This document shows positions 43,264 through 50,015 of a stretch of 50,015 nucleotides of DNA, piece by piece. Position numbers and translations under genes: made by a program. Within the stretch, counting starts at the first letter, position 1, and each line of letters begins with the position of its first letter. The stretch covers positions 1 through 50,015 of the forward strand of contig JAHJLI010000198.1 of the NCBI GenBank assembly GCA_018821785.1, written 5' to 3'. Origin of the DNA: Pseudomonadota bacterium. Its GTDB lineage: Bacteria; Desulfobacterota; Desulfobulbia; Desulfobulbales; Desulfocapsaceae. Under the pieces are notes generated by a model, which worked only from the letters and a program-made list of their open reading frames with translations, did no database searches and was not told the DNA's origin.

Positions 43264-44142
43264 ATGGAAAAAATTTCGGAAACATCAGAGAAAGAGAGCC
43301 AATCGTTTGAACCAATTAAAAAACACAATCCACCTCGGGTGCCTGTGCCGATACAAAAGACTTTGGTCCCCGATCATCCTGAGAAAAACGCTGGTGAAGG
43401 AAATGGTTTAATGGTGGAGGGGGACTCGGGGAAATGGGATAACAGGTTGGTGCGGGCTGTGAATTTTTCCGGTGAGGTGGCAGAATCCTTTCGTGTTTTG
43501 CGCTCGAAGATATTGAGGCCTCAGGATGGCAGTAAGGCAGCGAAAACAATAATGGTTGCGTCTGTTCTGCCCAGGGAAGGAAAAAGCTTTGTGGCCGCGA
43601 ACCTGGGTGTAGCTCTTGCGCAATGCGTCGACCAATACTCTCTGTTGGTTGATTGTGACCTTCGGCTCCCTTCTTTGGCAGGGCTCTTTGGTATGTCTCA
43701 AAGACGTGGCCTGGTCGATTATCTTAAGAATAAAACAGATATTTCCACGCTCATTCGCAAAACATCAATGGAAAAACTTTCCATCCTTGCCAGTGGTGTC
43801 CCGCCGGCTAATCCCGCCGAACTGCTGGGTTCAACGCGGATGCACAAACTGATCGAGGAACTGTCCAGCCGCTATCCGGACCGATTCGTAATTTTTGACA
43901 GCCCTCCCCTTAGAGTGGCCTCCGAATCGATGATTCTTGCCCAGGTAGTCGATGGAGTGGTCCTGGTGGTACGACATGGGGTTTCAACTCGGGCACTTAT
44001 TGAACAAGCCATTGTCGACATCGGCAAGCAGAAAATTATCGGAGTGGTCTTCAATGGACATGAGAGCAATTTCATTACTTCAAGACTTATCAATAAAAGT
44101 TACGCATTTTATGGTGATTACTACCGAAAAAAGGCGCAATAG
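43264..44142 (+). CDS. Cytoplasmic BY-type tyrosine kinase (CpsD/CapB-like)
   Basis: A 292-residue P-loop kinase that autophosphorylates on tyrosine and works with the chain-length protein. Walker A is LPREGKSFVAANLG, Walker A' is LLVDCDLRLPSLAGLFG, and Walker B is FVIFDSPPLRVASES. The C-terminus is a tyrosine cluster, SYAFYGDYYRKKAQ, with four tyrosines in nine residues, as required for autophosphorylation. The ATG at 43264 is seven bases after the previous stop; a GTG at 43246 overlaps it. A Pro/Glu-rich linker fills the first 60 residues. Confidence 0.88.
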   Translation: MEKISETSEKESQSFEPIKKHNPPRVPVPIQKTLVPDHPEKNAGEGNGLMVEGDSGKWDNRLVRAVNFSGEVAESFRVLRSKILRPQDGSKAAKTIMVASVLPREGKSFVAANLGVALAQCVDQYSLLVDCDLRLPSLAGLFGMSQRRGLVDYLKNKTDISTLIRKTSMEKLSILASGVPPANPAELLGSTRMHKLIEELSSRYPDRFVIFDSPPLRVASESMILAQVVDGVVLVVRHGVSTRALIEQAIVDIGKQKIIGVVFNGHESNFITSRLINKSYAFYGDYYRKKAQ

Positions 44143-44179
44143 CCATAAATAATCTACTGATAGGCACCTCTTGATGCGG

Positions 44180-45973
44180 CTATTTTTTCTTTTTTAGTTG
44201 GAACTCCTTTCTATCGCCGACCTTTCGGTGGAAATTCCCTTCCAGAATACGGCGTTCTTTCTGTCGATCTGAGTGGCAGCGGGGGACGGTAATTGCTTGT
44301 TTGGTATCCGGTCGTAGCCCTGTCACATACATGGCAGTAGAAAGGGTGCCCGGAGTGGGGGTGAAATCCTGGAATTTTCTTGCCTTTAGTCCCAGTCTTT
44401 GTAGATCTTTGACTAATCTTTCGACCAACTCCGGAGTAGAGCCCGGGTGAGAGGTAATAATATAGGGGGTAAGCTCAATTTTTTTGCCAAGCTTTTTACC
44501 TATTTCCCGGCATTTTCTAACGAAATTTTGAAGAAGATCATGGGGTTCCTTGTGCATGAGGAAGAGTAGGGCATCATCACTGTGTTCCGGAGCAATTTTC
44601 AAGGCTCCCGGCGTATGCGATCGGAGTATGGTTTCAAGTAGGCGGGGGGTTAGCAGAAGAAGCTCCATCCTGAGTCCGGACGAGATAAAAAGGTGTTTAA
44701 CGCGCTCAATCCCGGAAACTTCCTTGAGCAGAGATAAGAACGATTCTTCGTTTATCTTGAGGTTGGGGCAGAGCTTCGGGAAAAGACAATCCCGTTTTTT
44801 GCATGATCCGATCGCGCAACTGGTTCCATAGAGATTTGCAGTTGGCCCGCCAAGATCGCTGATGGTTCCACCAAAATCTTTCATTCCGGCAATACGGTGG
44901 CATTCCGAGAGGATCGATTTCTCACCGCGTGAGATGATGGCCGGTCCCTGGTGTCTGGTGATGGCACAGAAGGAGCAATTCCCGGAACAGCCTCTGACAA
45001 TAGTTACCGAATCCCTGATCATTCGATAAGCGGGAATTTCCTGACTTATCGGATGAGGTCGGCGCGTGAAGGGCAGGTTGTAAAGGGCATCAAGTTCCTC
45101 TGGAGTCAATGGCGGAGGTGCAGGATGTTGTACTACCCAGTGAGATTGCTGACGTTGTAAAATTATCCTTGGTGAGCATCCCCTGGCATGCTGGTCAAGT
45201 TCTATCTCGGCTTCAAGGAATCGTTCTTGCTTGACACCAATATCTTCCCAGGAGGGAAGGAGGAGGATTTTTTTGCAGCTTTTTGCTTCGAAGTCGGGGA
45301 TAAAACTGGCCAGTTCCCGGTCGGTAAGTCTTTGACAAGTGCCGGCAATGTGAGAGATTGGCGCTTTAAGACGGCACTTTTCGGCAATTTCCAATACCGC
45401 TTTCTCGCCCATTCCATAGACGATAATATCCGCTTTGGCATCGGTCAGAAATGAAGAACGAAGTCCTTCCTGTTTGTAATCATAGTGGACAAATCTTCGA
45501 AGAGAAGCTTCGATCCCTCCGAGGACGATGGGAATTCCACGAAAAACTGAGCGCGCAAGGCTTGCATAGAGAAGACAGGCGCGATCGGGGCGTCGACGTT
45601 CCGTCTTGCTCTGCACCTCACCGCGCCATGGGTTGCCTCCGGGTGAGTAGGCGTCGGTGTCGCGTACCTTACCGTTACCGCTGTAGTTGGCGACAATAGA
45701 ATCAAGGTTGCCGGCGGTGATTCCACAAAAGAGTAACGGCACCGGAAACGCTGAAAAATCTGCTGAAGTATCAAAGTGAGGCTGGGCGAGAATGGCAACC
45801 CGATAGCCATGGCTGAGAAGCAGGCGTCCGATAAGAGCCACGCCGTAAGATGGATGATCGACGTAGGCATCTCCGGTGACTAGCAGGACGTCAAGCTCAG
45901 TCCAGCCTCTGGCGGCACACTCTGCCCATGAAATAGGTAAGGGTGATGAAAGGTTATAGTTGATCTTATTCAT
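44180..45973 (-). CDS. ygiQ: YgiQ-family (UPF0313) radical SAM protein
   Basis: A 597-residue protein: an N-terminal cobalamin-binding-like domain (WTELDVLLVTGDAYVDHPSY, VLGGIEASLRRFVHYDY), then the radical SAM core with CSGNCSFC near residue 330, and a lysine-rich end. The reaction is unknown. The ATG at 45973 matches the family start; the open frame reaches 64 codons upstream without similarity. It converges on the kinase gene with only 37 bases between them. AATAGCC / GGCTATT around that gap with a following T run could terminate the kinase transcript, though the loop is long. Confidence 0.88.
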   Translation of the reverse strand: MNKINYNLSSPLPISWAECAARGWTELDVLLVTGDAYVDHPSYGVALIGRLLLSHGYRVAILAQPHFDTSADFSAFPVPLLFCGITAGNLDSIVANYSGNGKVRDTDAYSPGGNPWRGEVQSKTERRRPDRACLLYASLARSVFRGIPIVLGGIEASLRRFVHYDYKQEGLRSSFLTDAKADIIVYGMGEKAVLEIAEKCRLKAPISHIAGTCQRLTDRELASFIPDFEAKSCKKILLLPSWEDIGVKQERFLEAEIELDQHARGCSPRIILQRQQSHWVVQHPAPPPLTPEELDALYNLPFTRRPHPISQEIPAYRMIRDSVTIVRGCSGNCSFCAITRHQGPAIISRGEKSILSECHRIAGMKDFGGTISDLGGPTANLYGTSCAIGSCKKRDCLFPKLCPNLKINEESFLSLLKEVSGIERVKHLFISSGLRMELLLLTPRLLETILRSHTPGALKIAPEHSDDALLFLMHKEPHDLLQNFVRKCREIGKKLGKKIELTPYIITSHPGSTPELVERLVKDLQRLGLKARKFQDFTPTPGTLSTAMYVTGLRPDTKQAITVPRCHSDRQKERRILEGNFHRKVGDRKEFQLKKKK

Positions 45974-46319
45974 GCAATGTCGAAGGATTTTGTTGAATAA
46001 ACCAAACAAATAAAAGGCGCAAGTCAGGCAACCAGATTTTGCGTCTGGTGGCCAAATGAGGAGCACGCTTTGAGGTGGAAACGCTGGATGGCAGTTAAGG
46101 CCAGATTTGGCAATATAATATTGACTAAACCAGGTTTTGGCAACGTGTTCGTCCTGCTCGACCAAAAGTTGAATGAGTGGTGTATCAAATCAAGCCAGGG
46201 AAATTGCAATTTTTCATAAATTATGGTTATCAAACAAGGAGACTGAATCGGAACTGAACCAAAAAAGAGAATTTGGCTCGGGCTTATTTTCAGATAGTTG
46301 CAGTCCAAGGGGTCCAAGA

Positions 46320-46985
46320 GTGTTACCTGGTAATAAAAAAATTCGAATATTACTTGCAGATGATCATGTCTTGATTCGCCATGGTATTAAGAATATCGTT
46401 AAAGGCAATGAAGCATTGCAGGTAGTGGGAGAGGCGAGCAGCGGCGAGGAACTCATGGCTTGTCTCGACAATTCAGACGTCGATCTCATTATTCTAGATA
46501 TCTCCATGCCGGGCATCGGGGGTATGGAAACCATAGGGATGGTTAAGAAAAAGTACCCTTGGATAAAGATACTGATGCTCACTATGTATAAGAATAAGCA
46601 ATACTTCTATAATGCTATGTCAGCAGGCGCTGATGGTTATCTGATGAAGGATGACTCTGATAATGAACTTCTGGTGGCAATTGAAAAGGTTTTGTCAGGT
46701 AAAAACTACATTTCACCTTTTATGGCTGAAGATTTTGCCAATGATGTCATCTCCATGCATCGTAATGGAAAAAAAAGTCCTTTTCAGGAACTAACCAGAC
46801 GGGAAAAAGAGGTTTTGCAACTCGTCGTTAAAGGTCTTACCAGCAAACAAATGGCTGAATATCTCAATCTGAGTCAGCGTACCGTTGACCATCATCGTTC
46901 GAATTTATTACGCAAATTCAAACGAAAAAACAGCGCGGAAATGGTGAATTATGCGGTTCGGAATGGTTTTGTCACCTCTGAATGA
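46320..46985 (+). CDS. NarL/FixJ-family response regulator
   Basis: A 221-residue two-component regulator: a receiver domain with acidic D14-D15, phospho-acceptor D60 in LIILDISMPG and the switch Lys in LMKDDSD, then a LuxR-type helix-turn-helix (LTRREKEVLQLVVKGLTSKQMAEYL). The GTG at 46320 is preceded by AAGGGG at eight bases and gives standard length. An ATG at 46173 would add 49 residues unlike the family. No histidine kinase is next to it, so it is an orphan here. It may regulate the nearby polysaccharide genes, but nothing shows that. Confidence 0.9.
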   Translation: MLPGNKKIRILLADDHVLIRHGIKNIVKGNEALQVVGEASSGEELMACLDNSDVDLIILDISMPGIGGMETIGMVKKKYPWIKILMLTMYKNKQYFYNAMSAGADGYLMKDDSDNELLVAIEKVLSGKNYISPFMAEDFANDVISMHRNGKKSPFQELTRREKEVLQLVVKGLTSKQMAEYLNLSQRTVDHHRSNLLRKFKRKNSAEMVNYAVRNGFVTSE

Positions 46986-47007
46986 CTTGGTTTGATGTAT
47001 TATCTCG

Positions 47008-47076
47008 TATTTATTAGGGACACTTCCCGTATATTGGTAAACAGAGATAAAATACGGGAAGTGTCCCCAATAAATA
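47008..47076. repeat. REP-like long hairpin with GGGACACTTCCC arms
   Basis: Inverted arms of 25 bases with one mismatch: TATTTATTaGGGACACTTCC-CGTAT at 47008-47032 and its complement at 47052-47076, around a 19-base loop. It sits 22 bases after the response-regulator stop. GGGACACTTCC arms recall REP sequences mobilised by RAYT (TnpA-REP) transposases; no such gene is in the window. It differs from the R1-R6 family. Confidence 0.8.
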
Positions 47077-47198
47077 TGGGTAAATATACCTAGAGAAAAA
47101 CGGGTATTTCCGACAATTGTTATTTTCGCTGGAGGGGCTAATAATACAGGATACTTTTGGGAAATTTCATTAACTATCAAGAAAAGGTCGGGGCGAAA

Positions 47199-47471
47199 AT
47201 GAACAAAGGAGAACTCGTTGCAACAATAGCAGAAGTCGGCGGGATAACAAAAGTTCAGGCAGAACATGCATTGAACAGAGTACTGATCAATATGGCTGGT
47301 GCTATGGAGAAAGGTGAGAGGGTAACTCTGTCCGGTTTTGGTTCTTTCAGGGTGGTGGAAAGAGCAGAGCAGAAGGGCAGAAACCCGCAGACCGGCAAAA
47401 GCATTATTATTCCCGCACACAATGTGGTGAAATTTAGACCGGCAAAAATGCTCTGGAATAAATTACAGTGA
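47199..47471 (+). CDS. HU-family DNA-binding protein
   Basis: A 90-residue nucleoid protein: MNKGELVATIAEVGGITKVQ, GFGSF at 46-50, and the DNA arm GRNPQTGKSIIIPAHNVVKF with the intercalating proline. It lacks the IHF-specific features of the copy at 9994 and is closer to HU. The ATG at 47199 is chosen for fit to the family; an ATG 14 codons upstream is open. It stands alone between the REP-like hairpin and lgt. Confidence 0.92.
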   Translation: MNKGELVATIAEVGGITKVQAEHALNRVLINMAGAMEKGERVTLSGFGSFRVVERAEQKGRNPQTGKSIIIPAHNVVKFRPAKMLWNKLQ

Positions 47472-47590
47472 GCAGCTTCTGTTTTCAGAGATTGTTGGAT
47501 GAGAGCTGTCATGCAATGATACGTGGATAGCTGGGCGCTTGTGTCGCTTTTTGGGGACGGGGCAACCAGCCATCATCGGCTTGGCGTCAT

Positions 47591-48406
47591 TCAATTGGGG
47601 TTGTGTTTAAGCGAATGCAATCGCAATTTCCATACAAGAAAGCCGCCGATTACCATAGCTACACTCAAAAACTGCCCCATCGTAAACAAGCCGAAGTAAT
47701 ACCCTAGCTGAGGGTCTGCTTCCCGGAAATTTTCAACAAATATTCGCATGCAGCCATAGCCTGCAAGAAAAAGTGCAAAGATACTGCCGTGTGGCCAGTA
47801 TCTGCTTTGCCGCCAAGGCATCTGGCGCACGGACCAGAGTAGCACAAAGAGCAGCAAGCCCTCAAGAAATGACTCGTAGAGTTGCGAGGGGTGTCTGGGT
47901 AATGGGCCACCATCTGGGAACACCATGCCTATTGGCAGACTGGTCACGCGGCCAAATAGCTCGCCGTTGATAAAGTTGCCAATCCTCCCAAATCCAATGC
48001 CGATAGGGATGGTTGCCGCGTAAAGATCGGCTGCCTGCCAGAAATCGATCTGCTTTTTACGACAAAATAGCCATCCCCCAATCAACACTGCAATACACGC
48101 CCCGTGAAAAGACATGCCGCCGCTCCAGGTAGCCGGGATCTCCATGGGATGGGCAAGATAATATGAAAAATTGTAGAACAGCACGTAGCCCAGTCGGCCT
48201 CCGACAACAACGGCGATAATAAGGACCATATTGAGGTTTTCAAACTCGTTGCCGAGTTGATGGAAATGAGATTCCCGTATCTGTTTTCGAACCAGATAAT
48301 AGGTGGCAAGAAAGCCGAGGACATACATCAGTCCGTACCAACGGATATGCAGAGGACCAAGGCTGAATATTATCGGGTCAATCTGGGGGAAAGTGAAAAA
48401 TGGCAT
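47591..48406 (-). CDS. lgt: Prolipoprotein diacylglyceryl transferase
   Basis: A 271-residue inner-membrane enzyme with seven predicted helices that transfers diacylglyceryl from phosphatidylglycerol to the lipobox Cys of prolipoproteins such as BamD. The signature GRIGNFINGELFGR and the motifs IRWYGLMYVLGF and HPSQLYESFLEG are present. The start ATG gives MPFFTFPQIDPI, typical. It is 136 bases downstream of mnmG on the same strand; that gap holds nothing recognised. Confidence 0.96.
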   Translation of the reverse strand: MPFFTFPQIDPIIFSLGPLHIRWYGLMYVLGFLATYYLVRKQIRESHFHQLGNEFENLNMVLIIAVVVGGRLGYVLFYNFSYYLAHPMEIPATWSGGMSFHGACIAVLIGGWLFCRKKQIDFWQAADLYAATIPIGIGFGRIGNFINGELFGRVTSLPIGMVFPDGGPLPRHPSQLYESFLEGLLLFVLLWSVRQMPWRQSRYWPHGSIFALFLAGYGCMRIFVENFREADPQLGYYFGLFTMGQFLSVAMVIGGFLVWKLRLHSLKHNPN

Positions 48407-48542
48407 ATTTTCCAGGGCCGGGTTGCTACGGTTGGTTATTGTGGTTCGTTTTCAAGTTGGCAGGCATCGAAAGGTGCATTTCATACACCATCTGTTTTTG
48501 TTGTGGTGAGCAAAACAGACCCTCCTACTCAAAGCGCCATCA

Positions 48543-50015
48543 TCAAGGCAAAACCGAATGAGCCAATTTTTTCAAGTGAACCTGCAGCACCGAAATCGCT
48601 GCCGGCGTAATTCCAGAAATTCGTGAAGCCTGGCCAAGTGAAACCGGCTGAATTCTGGTCAGTTTTTCTACTACCTCATTGGATAAGCCGGATAGTGAAC
48701 GATAATCAATTTCCTTGGGCAGGAGAACCGATTCCATCTTTTTGAAACGGGTCACCTGTTCGTCTTGTCGGTCAAGATATCCTTTGAATTTTACCTGTAG
48801 TTCAATTTCTTCCTTTACCCCGCTGTCAATAATCCCAGAAAGAATACGTTGCGAGTCGGCCTCAAGCGGTAGTGATGCAAACGATTCTATCGACAGTTCC
48901 GGTCGTCGCAACAGATCGGCAAGCGAACATTTTTGTTTGATGCTGCTGCTGTTAAGAGTGGTGAGAGCCTCATTTACCACCGGCACGGGCTTTATAAAGA
49001 TTGCCTCTAAGGCATCCTTGCCGGTTTGAATAGCTTGCTGTTTTATCAGAAATTGCTGGTAGATAGGTTCTTTGACAAGACCAATATCGAAACCAATTGC
49101 GGTCAGTCGGGTATCGGCATTGTCCTCGCGCAGAAGCAGCCGATATTCCGCCCGCGAGGTGAAGAGTCGATACGGTTCCTTGGTTCCGCAGGTCACCAGA
49201 TCGTCGATAAGCACACCGATATAGGCCTGGGAACGATCGAGGATCAGCGGTTCTAATTGACGACAAAAGCGAACCGCGTTAATGCCGGCGATCAGCCCTT
49301 GTGCTGCTGCTTCTTCATAGCCCGATGTACCGTTGATCTGGCCTGCCAGAAAGAGGCCTCGAACCTGCTTGGTCTCAAGAGAAGGGTGTAATCCCAAGGG
49401 GTCAATATAGTCATATTCAATTGCGTAGCCCGGTCTGATAATCTGCGCCTTTTCCAGGCCCTTGATCGAATGGATCATAGCTGTCTGGGTAGCGAGCGGC
49501 AGGCTGGTCGGCAGTCCGTTCGGGTACACCTCGACGGTGTCGAGTCCTTCCGGTTCGAGAAAAATCTGATGTCGGGTTTTTTCGGGAAAGCGCATGACCT
49601 TGTCTTCGACCGAAGGACAGTATCTCGCCCCAATCCCCTTTATTATTCCGGCGTACATCGGAGATTTGTCGATACCCGCCCGGATGATCGCGTGGGTATT
49701 TTCATTGGTGTAGGTAATGTGACATGGCAGCTGAGGCAGAGTGTAACCACCTTTCGAGGAATATGAAAAGTGTGCCGGAGGGTAGTCACTGTGTTGAATC
49801 TCAAGTTCAGAGTAGTCAATAGAATGAGCTGCAAGTCGTGGCACCGTTCCGGTTTTCATTCGCCCTACGGAAAAACCGTTTTCTTTGAACCAGGTTGAAA
49901 GTCGTTTCGCCGGCGCATCACCTAATCGCCCTGCCGGGAAATTTTTAAGCCCGATATGGACAAGGCCGTCGAGGAAGGTCCCAGTGGCAACTACCACCGC
50001 CTTGGTGCGGATTTC
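48543..50015 (-). CDS. mnmG: tRNA uridine-5-carboxymethylaminomethyl modification enzyme MnmG (GidA), C-terminal part
   Basis: With MnmE, this FAD enzyme builds the cmnm5 group on wobble U34 of several tRNAs. About 490 residues are present and the N-terminal FAD-binding part is off the window; the frame is open at the edge, so the GTG at 49997 is internal. Seen here are the second GidA signature ([17 protein letters not shown]), [27 protein letters not shown], and the C-terminal MnmE/tRNA-binding helical domain ending in [18 protein letters not shown]. Confidence 0.95.
   Translation of the reverse strand, partial: EIRTKAVVVATGTFLDGLVHIGLKNFPAGRLGDAPAKRLSTWFKENGFSVGRMKTGTVPRLAAHSIDYSELEIQHSDYPPAHFSYSSKGGYTLPQLPCHITYTNENTHAIIRAGIDKSPMYAGIIKGIGARYCPSVEDKVMRFPEKTRHQIFLEPEGLDTVEVYPNGLPTSLPLATQTAMIHSIKGLEKAQIIRPGYAIEYDYIDPLGLHPSLETKQVRGLFLAGQINGTSGYEEAAAQGLIAGINAVRFCRQLEPLILDRSQAYIGVLIDDLVTCGTKEPYRLFTSRAEYRLLLREDNADTRLTAIGFDIGLVKEPIYQQFLIKQQAIQTGKDALEAIFIKPVPVVNEALTTLNSSSIKQKCSLADLLRRPELSIESFASLPLEADSQRILSGIIDSGVKEEIELQVKFKGYLDRQDEQVTRFKKMESVLLPKEIDYRSLSGLSNEVVEKLTRIQPVSLGQASRISGITPAAISVLQVHLKKLAHSVLP

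Noticed and set aside
49997-49999. GTG as the start of mnmG
   Set aside because: The frame continues to the window edge and the conserved N-terminal FAD domain is missing, so the gene is simply cut.

Overview
The window is a gene-dense stretch of an ordinary bacterial chromosome. It has no phage, transposase, CRISPR array or rRNA/tRNA gene that I could find. Genes for outer-membrane assembly (bamD), lipoprotein modification (lgt), Sec export (secD) and a periplasmic amidase point to a Gram-negative cell. Several features suggest an anaerobic sulfur-metabolising Desulfobacterota, probably near the Desulfobulbales: a NIL-domain dicluster ferredoxin, larB, the block hemL-atpZ-atpI-atpB-atpE separated from the rest of the ATP synthase, a Sec-signal-bearing b subunit paired with b', and a BigR-like ArsR regulator. 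The taxonomic call is inference from gene content.

Layout. 1-4.3 kb: secD (cut by the window edge), larB, a NIL-ferredoxin, and the minus-strand operon trxA-trxB-bamD. 4.4-7.8 kb: hemL and the membrane part of the ATP synthase, closed by a strong terminator. 7.8-14 kb: a nucleoside phosphorylase with rimO, an HU/IHF gene, and the minus-strand operon yjbQ-small ORF-ubiD-rluB. 14-21.5 kb: a divergent glycogen synthase, gap, and a 1425-residue protein carrying the ATP-grasp and phosphohistidine domains of pyruvate phosphate dikinase but no PEP/pyruvate barrel. 21.5-26.4 kb: a small Cys-rich protein, an ArsR/DUF2892 pair, an isochorismatase-like hydrolase and alaS. 26.5-32.7 kb: atpF'-F-H-A-G-D-C with a bidirectional terminator. 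32.7-38.5 kb: minus-strand phosphoesterase-HIT-mutS-amidase. 38.6-40.3 kb: efp-epmA. 40.5-44.1 kb: a three-gene exopolysaccharide control module. 44.2-50 kb: a YgiQ-type radical SAM protein, an orphan response regulator, HU, lgt and mnmG (cut by the window edge).

How the parts connect. ATP synthase is encoded in two operons about 19 kb apart; the c subunit lacks the Na+-ligand Gln, so proton coupling is predicted. EF-P is encoded directly before the ligase that lysylates it, and an intrinsic-terminator-like hairpin lies inside the first codons of the ligase gene. A family of short palindromic repeats (six candidate copies, all in the first 22.4 kb) sits between genes, often touching a stop codon. 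The strongest candidates for something undescribed are the barrel-less dikinase-like protein, the efp/epmA internal terminator and the repeat family.
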